Counted from the first letter of the stretch, positions 18,405-27,848 are shown. The stretch: 64,000 nucleotides of DNA from Flavobacterium quisquiliarum (GCF_019308285.1 NZ_WWEM01000033.1:124001-188000); one strand, 5' to 3'. Numbers and translations are program-made. Notes: generated from the letters alone by a model not told the origin.

Positions 18405-18674
18405 CTACATTTTAAAATTATATACAATCACTGCCAATTGAAATAAGCTTTCGATTATCTCATTCCCCTCCGATTCTGAAATTTCTTCAAAACCTCTGCA
18501 CTTTCTTAATTCTTCAACTGTTAATTTTCCTTCATTTGTTTTAGTTTTTTCTTCTGCATCACAAATACCACTCTCTTCTTTACAGAATCTAACCCCTTGT
18601 TTTTCAATTTGTAAATTTACAAAAGTTTTCCCTCGGGTGATTCTTCTTCTCTCATCCGTTGCTCTGTTTTTCAT
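18405..18674 (-). CDS. Small hypothetical protein upstream of the recombinase
   Basis: 89-aa protein of unknown function ending 3 bp before the recombinase start, so probably co-transcribed and perhaps co-regulated with it. It has a basic N-terminus, a LTVEELRKCRGFEEISESEG segment and an amphipathic helix near the C-terminus (IIESLFQLAVIVYNF). I chose ATG 18674 because AAGAGG lies 9 nt upstream. The frame also has ATG at 18692 (95 aa), but that codon is only 2 nt from a perfect palindrome. Similar small acidic proteins are common next to recombinases in Bacteroidota elements; the role, perhaps excision or regulation, is a guess. Confidence 0.65.
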   Translation of the reverse strand: MKNRATDERRRITRGKTFVNLQIEKQGVRFCKEESGICDAEEKTKTNEGKLTVEELRKCRGFEEISESEGNEIIESLFQLAVIVYNFKM

Positions 18675-18694
18675 TATACAATTCCTCTTCATTA

Positions 18695-18720
18695 AAAAAA
18701 GACCAGTACTGGTCTTTTTT
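18695..18720. promoter_or_regulatory. 26-bp perfect palindrome before the recombinase operon
   Basis: GACCAGTACTGGTC (18701-18714) flanked by A6 and T6. It is both a terminator-like hairpin and a possible dimer operator, placed directly upstream of the small gene/recombinase unit. Confidence 0.6.
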
Positions 18721-18987
18721 ATTCCACAATCACTATCCGCTATAAAGTTAAAACACTTTTTTCATTTTACCCTGATCAAAATTTGGTGGGGATAAATACA
18801 AATATAAAACCTAATTCACTGAGGTTCATAAGTAAAATTTACCTATCATCACCCAATCCATTTTCATGTTCTCACAAAGATAAATCGCTTTTGCGTCAAT
18901 CTCATGGACATAATATGTCCATAAAACTTTTAAGCAGTGTCTATGCTAAATACGAATAATTTAACTGCTTCATATTATAAATAAGCC

Positions 18988-19137
18988 AAAAGAAAAAAGA
19001 AAAGCAAGGTATTGGACACAGCCAGAGAAGTGCCCATAACGTATTTTTATCGTCCCTCAAAAAATCCGCCCTCCAGGACTTATGGCACTTCAGCTGTCTG
19101 CCTGTCCAATTTCAGACTGCTTTCTTTTTTCCCTTTT
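18988..19137. repeat. Long imperfect inverted repeat upstream of mob genes
   Basis: Left arm 18988-19036 (AGAAAAAAGAAAAGCA ... ATTGGACA ... AGAAGTGCC) is matched by the reverse complement of 19082-19137 (GGCACTTC ... TGTCCAAT ... TGCTTTCTTTTTTCC) with small gaps. The 45-nt spacer has no clear pairing. It could fold as a long RNA hairpin or be a recognition region. Confidence 0.6.
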
Positions 19138-19275
19138 TCTTTTTTTAAGCATTTATCCATTGTAACAGCCTACAGCCATCATGGACATATTTTAAACATG
19201 ATAGATTCAAATATTTTTTCTAAATTAGAAGCCTGCTTTTAAAAATCTCCAAAGATTGCCACGTTCCTGCAATCA

Positions 19276-19312
19276 GCAAGATGAACAGTTGTTAAACAAC
19301 CGCCTATCTTGC
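19276..19312. other. Candidate oriT: nested inverted repeat before mobC
   Basis: GCAAGAT (19276-19282) pairs with ATCTTGC (19306-19312) and encloses GTTGT-TAA-ACAAC (19288-19300). It lies 72 bp before the MobC-like start. Position next to MobC/relaxase genes and nested symmetry are usual for oriT; the nick site cannot be assigned. Confidence 0.45.
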
Positions 19313-19383
19313 CACCCATTGCCTCGGAACTCGGCGGTGGAGAAACTTAAAATCAGAGAGTTTGATAACAATGAAAATGATAG

Positions 19384-19776
19384 ATGATGAAAAGAGAAAA
19401 TTCAAACAGAACACGAATCGTGGGACTGCGATTCACTCCTTTGGAGTATGCCGAGCTGGAAAAAAGATTCAGAGCAAGCACCTGCCGAAAATTAAGCGAC
19501 CACATCAGGAGCCACTTATTCAACAAACCAATTGTAGCCACTTACAGAAATCAGTCTTTAGACGATCTGATGGAAGAAACAGCCGTACTTACCTCCGAAT
19601 TGCGGGCAATCGGCAATAATATCAATCAGATTGCCAGAAAGATAAACTCATTGCAAACAGTTCCCGATTTTAAAGGACATCTTTACCTATTCGAGATTCA
19701 GAGAAAAAGGCTTTTTGATAAAATGGAAGAGGTCTCAAACCACACACAGAAAATCGCAGAAAAATGGTTGCAGTGA
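19384..19776 (+). CDS. MobC-like mobilization accessory protein
   Basis: 130-aa relaxosome protein. Its N-terminal ribbon-helix-helix-like part (RTRIVGLRFTPLEYAELEKRF, residues about 9-29, shown in family form) is followed by helices with the MobC motif LTSELRAIGNNINQIARKIN (about 69-88). Such proteins bind oriT and help the relaxase open the strands. The stop codon overlaps the relaxase start (ATG at 19764), so translation is probably coupled. The start may be ATG 19384 or 19387. Confidence 0.9.
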   Translation: MMKRENSNRTRIVGLRFTPLEYAELEKRFRASTCRKLSDHIRSHLFNKPIVATYRNQSLDDLMEETAVLTSELRAIGNNINQIARKINSLQTVPDFKGHLYLFEIQRKRLFDKMEEVSNHTQKIAEKWLQ

Positions 19777-21008
19777 TAAAAACAAGCTCGTCCATAAGAG
19801 GAATTCTGAATTACAATGAGAATAAAGTTGAGATCGGAAAAGCGGAATGCATCAGTGCGGTAAATTATCCGCTGGAGCTGGAAAAACTGAGTTTCACCTC
19901 AAAATTAAACCGCTTTCTAAAACTGGCAGAACTCAATACCAATACGAAGCGAAACACGGTACATATCTCGCTCAACTTTGATCCTTCGGAGAATCATTCA
20001 AAAGAAAAACTGGCTGAAATTGCAGATACTTATATGGAAAAACTGGGATTCGGCAGACAGCCCTATCTGGTGTATCAGCATTATGATGCGGGGCATCCGC
20101 ACTGCCATATAGTGACAAACAGCATCCAGAGAGACGGAAAAAGAATCGACCTGCATTTATTAGGGATCAGAAAATCAGAACCTGCCCGAAAAGAAATTGA
20201 AGAAATTTTCGGGCTTGTAAAAGCCGAAGGAAGAAAACAGAAAGAACAATTTTCGTTAAATCCCATAGATGTCGGCAGAGTCCAATACGGAAAAACAGAG
20301 TCCAGAAAGGCGATCAATTCAGTTTTAAAAAAGGTTTTATTTGATTACAAATATTCAAGCCTGCCTGAACTCAACGCAGTTTTAAACCTCTATAATGTTC
20401 ATGCGGACAGAGGAAGCGAAGAATCGAGAGTTTTTAAAAACAATGGATTGCTTTACAAAATACTTGATGAAAATTCAAAACCGATCGGCGTGCCTATAAA
20501 AGGCAGTGAATTCTACAGTAGACCTACATTAAAATTTTTGGAAGGAAAGTTTAAGTCTAATGAGGCAGAGAAAGAATCTTGTAAAAAATATGTGAAAAAT
20601 GCCATAAAATTGGCTTTCACTCATGAAAGCATATTTTCTCCCGAAAAATTATCCAAGATATTAGAACGAGAAAGCATCCACATGATACTAAGAAAAAGCA
20701 GGGACGGACAGCTTTACGGAGTAACCTACGTGGACCACAAAACAAGATCCGTTTTCAATGGAAGCAGTCTAGGAAAAGAATTCAGTGCAAAAGGAATTCA
20801 GGAATACTGTGCGATAAACATTCTGGCACATGAAAAAAAATGTGATAATTCTATTTCAAATAATTTAGAGAACTTCCAAGATATTGAATCAAGAGAGTAT
20901 GTAAAAGAAAATCTTGCAGACATCCTGCTTCGTGGAGAAAAAATATATGACTATGTTTCAAAACAATTTATGCAGAAAAAAAGAAAGAGATTCTATAAAG
21001 GGAGATAA
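19764..21008 (+). CDS. Relaxase/mobilization nuclease (MobP/BmgA type)
   Basis: 414-aa relaxase that would nick oriT and lead one strand into a recipient. The histidine metal motif is clear: HYDAGHPHCH with His106, His111, His113 and His115. The N-terminal region holds the candidate catalytic Tyr (Tyr17 in ILNYNENK) and the HISLNFDP strand. It lacks a coupling protein or type IV secretion genes nearby, so the element is mobilizable rather than self-transmissible. The C-terminal 150 aa has no clear domain. It is followed by a 99-bp gap to convergent cargo. Confidence 0.92.
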   Translation: MVAVIKTSSSIRGILNYNENKVEIGKAECISAVNYPLELEKLSFTSKLNRFLKLAELNTNTKRNTVHISLNFDPSENHSKEKLAEIADTYMEKLGFGRQPYLVYQHYDAGHPHCHIVTNSIQRDGKRIDLHLLGIRKSEPARKEIEEIFGLVKAEGRKQKEQFSLNPIDVGRVQYGKTESRKAINSVLKKVLFDYKYSSLPELNAVLNLYNVHADRGSEESRVFKNNGLLYKILDENSKPIGVPIKGSEFYSRPTLKFLEGKFKSNEAEKESCKKYVKNAIKLAFTHESIFSPEKLSKILERESIHMILRKSRDGQLYGVTYVDHKTRSVFNGSSLGKEFSAKGIQEYCAINILAHEKKCDNSISNNLENFQDIESREYVKENLADILLRGEKIYDYVSKQFMQKKRKRFYKGR

Positions 21009-21107
21009 AATAAATTATAGGTTTTAATAACACAGTCTTAATTTGTTTAGAAGTTTATTATAAAATCCAGAGTGTTTTTCTTTATTTTTTTCTCTTCTTA
21101 ACTTTTA

Positions 21108-24100
21108 TCAAATATTATCATCTACCTTACCCTCAACAATTCTATTGTAAATTTTCAAAACATCTGCTGGAAGTTTTTGGGAATTGAAAAAATCTTCACC
21201 TACAGGATTAAGATCTGTATCTATCATTATACGCAAACATTCTTCTATAATATACCAAGCCATATCTTGATTTTTAAAATCAACAACAGGTTTCGCTGAA
21301 TAAGGAAGAGCTGTAAATTGACTTAAATCATTATTTTCAGTTGCCCAACGACAAAAATTTAATATTATTGGAACTATTTTAAAATTTTGATCTACAGCTT
21401 TTCTCTCAAAAACCTTCTTAATTTCATGCTCATGAATATAATCAGTTCTCATGAAATTTGGACTTATCATAAAACATACAATATCAGCTTCCGCTAGATG
21501 TTTCTGAATCTCCTCATTCCAAACTGAACCTGCTTCAAGTTCACTACAGTACCAATGAGAAACTTTACCATCTCTTTGTAAAACAGAAAGATGCTCAATA
21601 AATTTATTTACTAATCGTAAATCCTGTTTAGAATATGATATAAATATTTTTTTCATTTTCAAAGGTGTATTTAAGTACTTTTTATATGATGATAATCTAT
21701 AGTACTTTTTATCATGGTAGAACACTTGATTTTGTTCTTTTTCGTTCTCATGAATAATGTCCAAAGGAATAAAATCTTCATAAAATTTATTCGGAACAAA
21801 TTTCTTCACATTTATTCCTTGATTAATCTGATCAATATCGTTGACAATTTTTTTTATGAAAGAGTCGCTCGTATTATTTATGGCATAAATATTAAGTGAA
21901 GCACATTTGTTATTACCATTCCATGGAACAAACTTTACCATCACAATATCATTACTACTCTCATCTTTAATTATTATACCATTCTTCCAAAAATAAAACG
22001 AAGAATCATCACTTGTTTCACTCAATGCTTTTGAACCATAAATATGAAAGAAATCTAATATTACACTTTTATGAATAAATGTCTCATAATCAAATCTATA
22101 TACTGGCTTTTCAAAAAGTGACTGGAATAGCTTAATACTTTGAGGAGGCTCTTTAGGTAAATAAAGAGGAGCTACATAGGATTTTTTTACCTCCTGAGGG
22201 TGTTTAAATAAAATTTTAAAGTGAAGCATAAGATTAATTAAATCTTTAACTTCATTGCTTGCTACTCCTTTCTTTAAAATGTTCGAAATATCTGTTTCAC
22301 TAATCTCACCCGTAACTTTATTAATTTCAAGAAGTACTTTATTTAAATCGTTCATTATCTGAATTTGATTTAAAAATATTTTTTCTTTTAGCAGAATATT
22401 TTCAGGATAATATAAGCATAAACCAATATCAGCTAAAAATGAAGCAAACACTTTAGAATCTTCTAATGTAAAAAGGACATTTTTAATTTGTGAATTCGAT
22501 TTTCCAGCTAATTCGGGTAACTTTTTAATTATTTTATTGCAATACTTCATAAATTCAATATCCGAAAAACTTTTATTAAAATTCTGTTTTTCGATTTCTT
22601 GCTTTATGTAATTCCACGTCCCTAAAAACTGTCGATTTAAAAGCTCTAAACTATTAAAAATTTCAAAAAGAGTTTCTTTTGCTATTTCTAATCTCTTGTT
22701 TTCATATAGTGAAATTTGTCCAAAATCATATATTTTTGGATAATTTCTACGCAGCTCTTCCTCATTAAGAAATAACTTAGCTTTTTTTGAATCGACCTTG
22801 TTTTGTAATATTAATATATTTTCTTCCTCTTCCTTATTTACCTCTATTACTTTATTAGTTGATTCGATTACTGATTTTGACCAATTTCTTCTCGTTCTTA
22901 ATGATTTTTCAATTTGTACGTCACGGTCATCTAGAATTTTTGATATTGATTTTTCTGTCTGAGTCAACTTTCTTTTCTCTGTATGATATCTGACAGAATC
23001 TAGCCAATATTCAAGAGGAAAAGTCTCAATCTTTACTAGCGCTTTTTCGCCTCCTCTCTGTATTTGTTCTATTTCTAAATCTCCAAAATGATTAGACTTT
23101 TCATCCCAAATTAATGCGTACGCTGTTCTATTTGTAAAAAATAGATGATGAGTATCATGATAATATTCCTGACCTCCAAAATCAAATATTCTCACAGTAT
23201 AATTTTGCCCATCTTTTTTAAAACTCCATACTCCTAAATCTAGCCAGTGCGTTGTTGCTATTGTTCTGTCAACATTGTCATTTTTCAGCCAATGAACAAA
23301 AGTTGATTTCCCAACATTACTATTTCCTACCATTATTAGCTTTATGTCGGCATTTTTGTATGGCTTAATTTTAATTTCCTTTTCAGCTTCAAGTTTTGAA
23401 AAATAAGCCATAACGTTATCTTTTCCCTTAGCTACCACTTCTGATGGTGGAACTGATAATGGATTACGAGCAATACTTATAGTTGCATTCTCCCATTTTG
23501 AATCTTTAATACCAATTTTAGAAATCAAATCCTTTATAGGGGTTAAATCAACTATGTTATTAGAATGCAAATCAACTGTTTGAAGATTCACTCCTACGGA
23601 AGACAAGAAGTTAATATTTTTTAGTAAATTATTACTTAGATATAAATCTTTTAAATATGGAAATTTACCAATAGATACAAATGTTTTTAATAAATTATTG
23701 TTCAAATACAACCTAGTCAAATTATATAAGCCTGAAAGCGGTGCAATCGTTTCTATTTCATTATTACTTACGTTAACTATTGTTAGCTTTTTTAACCCTG
23801 ACAAAGGCTTTAAGTCAGTTATATGCCAATTTGAAGAAAAATATCTATCCTTTCTTCTATTATTTTTCCAATTTCCACCAGCGATAAGGATTTCTAGATT
23901 CTTTAAATTTGCAACTTCTTTTGGAAATCCAAAAAATATATTGGGTTCAAAATTATTATCGCTAACTTCTCTTATCCAACGCCCATCTTTAAATTCTCCC
24001 CATTCATTACTAAGTATCAATTTTTTTAAATGAGTATTTTTAAATAATTCCTTTACATCATTTAAGCTAGTTAATCCACAATTCCCCAAATCCAAAATAG

Positions 24101-24671
24101 GATTTTCATTTTTAAAATTCTCTGTAATTAATTTTCTTGCATGTGCAAGTGAATGAGGGTGAGAATTTATTATTATTTGCCTTAATAAGTAGCTAATTTG
24201 AGACAATCTTTCAAATTCACGATAATAAAATTCATAGATAGGAATTACATATTCTATAAATGGTAAAAGTTTTTTTATATGATTGAGATTTACTTTTTTT
24301 TCTTTATCATAATAACGAGAAGCTGACGCTAAAATAACTGTCGCATCCTTCGAAAGAATTTTCAAATGTTCAATATCTTTTGGATTTATCGAATAATCCA
24401 AGTTATCATTATAGTTTTCTGTAATATATATATAAATGCTCTTTACTTCTTTTAAATCACGCTCTCGAAAGGCAAAATCAAAATTCCTAGTTTCTTTTAT
24501 TTCAACTTCTATTTGAAGATCTTCTGTATTTATAGTCCAATCAGCACCTTTAAAGATATCTCTAGCTGATTTTTTATCATTATAAAAAAAATCCTCTAAA
24601 GCTCTTCGTAAAAAAGTCTTTCCTACTCCAGGAGCTCCAATTATATATAAATTACATTTAAAAAATTCCAT
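21108..24671 (-). CDS. LRR-Roc-COR-TIR protein with extra N-terminal P-loop (NLR-like)
   Basis: 1187 aa. Order: a P-loop domain (GAPGVGKT, 12-19; about 1-165), leucine-rich repeats (about 190-400), Roc GTPase (GNSNVGKST at 449-457, DFGGQE 497-502, NKVD 624-627), COR dimerisation region (about 690-1000) and a C-terminal TIR domain (about 1030-1170: KKIFISYSKQD; SPNFMRTDYIHEHE with a candidate catalytic Glu). Roc carries a charged insert of about 50 residues before NKVD. The likely role is an intracellular sensor: LRR recognition, GTP-driven switching and TIR NADase output, as in other TIR immune proteins. The N-terminal P-loop is unusual. It is a single gene in the element's cargo; function is inferred. 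Confidence 0.88.
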   Translation of the reverse strand: MEFFKCNLYIIGAPGVGKTFLRRALEDFFYNDKKSARDIFKGADWTINTEDLQIEVEIKETRNFDFAFRERDLKEVKSIYIYITENYNDNLDYSINPKDIEHLKILSKDATVILASASRYYDKEKKVNLNHIKKLLPFIEYVIPIYEFYYREFERLSQISYLLRQIIINSHPHSLAHARKLITENFKNENPILDLGNCGLTSLNDVKELFKNTHLKKLILSNEWGEFKDGRWIREVSDNNFEPNIFFGFPKEVANLKNLEILIAGGNWKNNRRKDRYFSSNWHITDLKPLSGLKKLTIVNVSNNEIETIAPLSGLYNLTRLYLNNNLLKTFVSIGKFPYLKDLYLSNNLLKNINFLSSVGVNLQTVDLHSNNIVDLTPIKDLISKIGIKDSKWENATISIARNPLSVPPSEVVAKGKDNVMAYFSKLEAEKEIKIKPYKNADIKLIMVGNSNVGKSTFVHWLKNDNVDRTIATTHWLDLGVWSFKKDGQNYTVRIFDFGGQEYYHDTHHLFFTNRTAYALIWDEKSNHFGDLEIEQIQRGGEKALVKIETFPLEYWLDSVRYHTEKRKLTQTEKSISKILDDRDVQIEKSLRTRRNWSKSVIESTNKVIEVNKEEEENILILQNKVDSKKAKLFLNEEELRRNYPKIYDFGQISLYENKRLEIAKETLFEIFNSLELLNRQFLGTWNYIKQEIEKQNFNKSFSDIEFMKYCNKIIKKLPELAGKSNSQIKNVLFTLEDSKVFASFLADIGLCLYYPENILLKEKIFLNQIQIMNDLNKVLLEINKVTGEISETDISNILKKGVASNEVKDLINLMLHFKILFKHPQEVKKSYVAPLYLPKEPPQSIKLFQSLFEKPVYRFDYETFIHKSVILDFFHIYGSKALSETSDDSSFYFWKNGIIIKDESSNDIVMVKFVPWNGNNKCASLNIYAINNTSDSFIKKIVNDIDQINQGINVKKFVPNKFYEDFIPLDIIHENEKEQNQVFYHDKKYYRLSSYKKYLNTPLKMKKIFISYSKQDLRLVNKFIEHLSVLQRDGKVSHWYCSELEAGSVWNEEIQKHLAEADIVCFMISPNFMRTDYIHEHEIKKVFERKAVDQNFKIVPIILNFCRWATENNDLSQFTALPYSAKPVVDFKNQDMAWYIIEECLRIMIDTDLNPVGEDFFNSQKLPADVLKIYNRIVEGKVDDNI

Positions 24672-24770
24672 AAAAGTTTTTTGTTTTCTTTAATTGCTCT
24701 TGAAACTAAACCTACATTATACTATCATACAAATATTTTTTTGCCGTATTTACATACTGACTCAAACGTT

Positions 24771-25193
24771 TCAAAGATTACATCCTGATTTTAAAGCATA
24801 TATTGTAAAACCTAATATAACAATCATTGAACCAAAAAAAAGTAATTTAGAAATGGAAAAAAAACAAGCTAAAAAACTGTATTTCCCCTCTTTATAGTGT
24901 TGAGTTGGCATTTCATAAGATAGAACTGTACGTGTTGAAGTAACACCACTGACATCATTGTATATGCCCCTAAATTTTCGTTCCTGTTGAAGATAATAGC
25001 CGTCCAACAACCAGAAAAATAGTACTTGAGGTATGGTAATATATATAAGAAAAATTTTTGGTGTACTAGCATACACAGCAAGTAGCCCTGCTGTTAAAGT
25101 TATAGTTAAAGCTTTTATCTGAATAGATTTATCGCTTAGTCTGTTAATTGTATTATGAATAAATTCTAGATGTTGTCTTTTTTCTTCTGACAT
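24771..25193 (-). CDS. Small membrane protein, partner of TIR proteins (RipA/SLATT-like)
   Basis: 140-aa protein with an N-terminal HLEFIHNTINRLSDKSIQIK segment and about three membrane helices (about 27-43, 49-67, 112-135), with a conserved LQQERKFRGIYNDV between helices 2 and 3. It is clearly paralogous to the protein at 30305-30724 (shared HLEFIHNTINR and QERxxRxxYxDV). I chose ATG 25193 because the paralog starts with the same MSE; the frame continues upstream without a stop because it joins a decayed TIR gene. Small membrane proteins of this kind are proposed pore or effector partners of nucleotide-signalling immune genes. The role here is inferred. Confidence 0.8.
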   Translation of the reverse strand: MSEEKRQHLEFIHNTINRLSDKSIQIKALTITLTAGLLAVYASTPKIFLIYITIPQVLFFWLLDGYYLQQERKFRGIYNDVSGVTSTRTVLSYEMPTQHYKEGKYSFLACFFSISKLLFFGSMIVILGFTIYALKSGCNL

Positions 25194-25379
25194 AGTAATT
25201 ATAATTTTTAAATTAGTTTTTTTTGATTTTAATTGATAAAGTACGTCCAAACTGTATTTTTCATTATGATATCTGTTCTTCCATTTTATTATATCACTAT
25301 TATCAATTACCGCTAAATGGTTTAAATCTAATGGATATTCAAAATATTCGTTAAGAGAAAGATCTTTCTCGCCTTCTAA
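25194..25379 (-). pseudogene. Remnant of a TIR gene (C-terminal tail only)
   Basis: The 62 codons directly upstream of the small membrane protein gene, in its frame, encode YPLDLNHLAVID...DIIKWKNRY...LDVLYQ. This aligns with the last 50 residues of the intact TIR protein at 29511-30305 (YDLELSHLSTLN...DLVKWYKTY...LDNLYK). An in-frame TAA at 25380-25382 cuts it off and no TIR domain lies further upstream. The stop that normally separates the two genes is lost, so the tail is in frame with the membrane protein. This is a second, decayed TIR/membrane pair. Confidence 0.75.
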
Positions 25380-25439
25380 TTAACTCATTAATTTCATAAT
25401 TTTATTTATTCCTTTTAGGCAATTCCATATCATTTATTT

Positions 25440-26675
25440 TCATTCTGCATCGGCATTCTTAAATTCATCCAGAGTACGTTTTGAAATCATCCTTACAACT
25501 AAATTTGACCAATTTAAATCGTAAAGCCAAAAATCTAAGAGGATTCCTGACTCATAAAATAATATCGTAACCATATAACCACCTCCTAAAAATGGATGAA
25601 TAGAGAAAACAACATATTCTTCTTTGAAGTAAGCTTCTTTAAAATCTATTTTATATTCTTTTGGTTTGTTCTCTAAGTAAGTGAGTTTTTTACCAAATCT
25701 TATCTGTTCAATTGTTATTGCCACTATCGGTTCGCATGCTATTGAAGAATATTCTTCACAATAAGCGATTGCGTATGCAGTTCCTATTTTGAAATCTACA
25801 TATTCTTTGTCTGGCTTATCTCTCCAAATAGCTACAGTAAGAAACCGACTATCGATTTTGTAAAAGGCATAAGATGTAAAAGTATTAGGTAAGCCCCAGT
25901 TCAATGGATTTCCCAATTTCGCTTTAATTTCTGCAAAGCTTTCACCTAAAAAAATACCATTAATTTCATAGTCAAAACTTATACCCGAAGGTTGCCTTTT
26001 TGCTAAAACACCATCAATTTTATTAGGTGAATGTTTATTGTAAAAAAGTTCCAGGCCATGACTCCAATAAGTTTGCACTACTGTACCGTCTGTATCGGGT
26101 TTACCCAAAATCTTTTTTGCTTGATTACGGGATAATCCTAATTCTAAAATATCCTTAACAGTTTTCATCTTTGGTAAGGGTTTTGAATTTACGAAATCAG
26201 GTTTCTTGCCAAGTGAAGGCTTAGAATTTATTGGTTCATCATAAATATTTTTTAACAGTTCAACATACAATTGCTCAAAAGAATTATCATTTCTGAGGTC
26301 AAGATAAAGAAATCCTTGAAGAAAAATAGGAATACTCGACTCGACATTTCCATCTCTTAAAATAGGGAAGAATTTTCTGTTTGTAGAAATACTTTTTGCA
26401 AATTCAGAACTTATTACTTGATACTCATATCCAACTCCTGATATTCGCTTTTCTGCTTTGAGTTTATAACTTGGAGTCATAATCAAAAGAACTTTCGACG
26501 CTGTCGAAATCTGCTCCATGAAATAAGTATTATTTGCTCCCAATTTTAAATCATAAAAATCAATAATAACATCTACTCCATCAGAAATAAGTTTATTTGC
26601 CAAATAAAGCACCCAATTCTTATGTAGCTCACTATCCCAAGAATAATGGATGAAAACTTTTGGATTATAATTCAT
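25440..26675 (-). CDS. SEFIR (TIR-like) domain protein
   Basis: 411 aa. Residues 5-150 form a SEFIR domain: VFIHYSWDSELHKNWVLYLA, DGVDVIIDFYDLKLG and ISGVGYEYQ (Glu84 is a candidate key residue). The remaining 250 aa are beta-rich and contain two weakly similar segments near GLSRNQAKKILGKP and GESFAEIKAKLGNP, possibly a duplicated sensor fold. SEFIR proteins in bacteria act as TIR-class immune effectors in several defence types. No obvious partner gene is fused. It is separated by 240 bp of A/T-rich DNA from the next TIR gene. Domain call firm; function inferred. Confidence 0.88.
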   Translation of the reverse strand: MNYNPKVFIHYSWDSELHKNWVLYLANKLISDGVDVIIDFYDLKLGANNTYFMEQISTASKVLLIMTPSYKLKAEKRISGVGYEYQVISSEFAKSISTNRKFFPILRDGNVESSIPIFLQGFLYLDLRNDNSFEQLYVELLKNIYDEPINSKPSLGKKPDFVNSKPLPKMKTVKDILELGLSRNQAKKILGKPDTDGTVVQTYWSHGLELFYNKHSPNKIDGVLAKRQPSGISFDYEINGIFLGESFAEIKAKLGNPLNWGLPNTFTSYAFYKIDSRFLTVAIWRDKPDKEYVDFKIGTAYAIAYCEEYSSIACEPIVAITIEQIRFGKKLTYLENKPKEYKIDFKEAYFKEEYVVFSIHPFLGGGYMVTILFYESGILLDFWLYDLNWSNLVVRMISKRTLDEFKNADAE

Positions 26676-26915
26676 TAAATTTAATTTATTATGCCATTAT
26701 GAATTCAAATAAAAAATCTTCTTTTATAACAAAAATAGCTGTCATTACTTTTAACTTGTTTTTGGCTAATATAGGAAAAACTTCTTACAAATACTCATTA
26801 GAAAAAAATGTAATAAATTAGTTTAAATATTAAAAAAAATACAATTTTATCAACAAGAAATTAAAATCTAATTAGATGAAAAATTTAAACATGGAAAATT
26901 TTACAAGGCTTAAAT
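26676..26915. other. A/T-rich gap between SEFIR and TIR genes
   Basis: No gene seen; probably holds the SEFIR promoter and the 3' end of the TIR transcript. Confidence 0.5.
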
Positions 26916-27758
26916 CTAATCTATGCCTAATTCATTAAAGATGCGAATAATTTCTTCTATAGAGTGTTTATTCGACTTGAATTTTTCGCCAACAGAATTT
27001 GTAATAAATGACTGGACTGTTGCGTCTTTTGGAAGTTTATTCCAAAGTTTAATTGTACCAGATTTAAGAATATAATTTACATCAAATGACTGTCCATATT
27101 CTAATTTAATTGGAAATTTAACATCCTGAAGTTTTTCTATCAGAAAAAATGTTTTTGTGCCAAAGCCCTCAATTTCATCACTAAGTTCAAAATATGGTTC
27201 ATTCACATACCTATGTTCTTTGTTTTTATTGACGAAATTTATTCCAAGCGCCAAGCCTCGATAACTTCCATAGTTTGCAAGCATTTTTATTCCCAAGTAG
27301 ACATCTTCGACATCTTCTTGCTCTTTTTCTTGTAAGGGAACCGTAGGTTCTTTTTCAAGCTTTTTTATTATTAAATGGGCTAATTCTTCAGGAGTAACAT
27401 TTCTTAAATCTATGAATCCTAATGTTGGTCTAATCCCGTCAATTTCAGTATCATCAAATCTTGCAGGCAATATGTATTCCACATTTGTTTCGATCGCACG
27501 AGATATAGCAGTTTTTATTTCATGATTTGCCCAGATTTTTTTTTTGTAATATTGAGAAATGAATGGGACACAATATTTTGCCCCTTTTCGATAAATATAA
27601 TCAAAATGCAAACCTAAGTCTTTACCCCATAAATCAACTTCCTCAAATTTATCGTAAAAAACTTTTACATTATTCTCTTGCAAAGTTTTTGCAACTTTAT
27701 TTACATATTCTCTATCTTCTCCTGCAAAGGACAGGGTTACGTCATATTGATAACTCAT
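26916..27758 (-). CDS. TIR domain protein
   Basis: 280 aa with an N-terminal TIR domain (about 4-140): YDVTLSFAGEDREYVNKVA, VFYDKFEEVDLWGKDL, YCVPFISQYY and WANHE, with Glu80 as the likely catalytic residue. This is the widespread bacterial TIR_2-type family. Residues 150-280 form a beta-rich C-terminal domain (GLALGINFVNK; ELSDEIEGFGTK) with no family I recognise. It probably cleaves NAD+ or makes a signal when triggered. No ThsA/SIR2 gene lies nearby, so this is not an ordinary Thoeris pair. Confidence 0.9.
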   Translation of the reverse strand: MSYQYDVTLSFAGEDREYVNKVAKTLQENNVKVFYDKFEEVDLWGKDLGLHFDYIYRKGAKYCVPFISQYYKKKIWANHEIKTAISRAIETNVEYILPARFDDTEIDGIRPTLGFIDLRNVTPEELAHLIIKKLEKEPTVPLQEKEQEDVEDVYLGIKMLANYGSYRGLALGINFVNKNKEHRYVNEPYFELSDEIEGFGTKTFFLIEKLQDVKFPIKLEYGQSFDVNYILKSGTIKLWNKLPKDATVQSFITNSVGEKFKSNKHSIEEIIRIFNELGID

Positions 27759-27848
27759 TTTTTACTTTATTAATTACTAAATTCTTCGAATATAAATAAT
27801 TTTACTGATTATTAGATCTTAAGCTATAATATAATTAACGAGGTTCAA

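Larger units (their letters stand above)
18721..19383. other. 663-bp non-coding region with candidate transfer origin
   Basis: No convincing gene; a + strand frame at 19012-19242 has no start context and overlaps a large inverted repeat. The region contains that inverted repeat (18988-19137) and a nested hairpin (19276-19312) directly before the mobilization genes. Confidence 0.6.

Noticed and set aside
19012..19242. 76-aa + strand frame before the mob genes
   Set aside because: Overlaps the long inverted repeat; composition is low-complexity Phe/Ser, with no plausible domain.
26916..27758. Thoeris system
   Set aside because: TIR gene fits, but no ThsA (SIR2-SLOG) gene is nearby.
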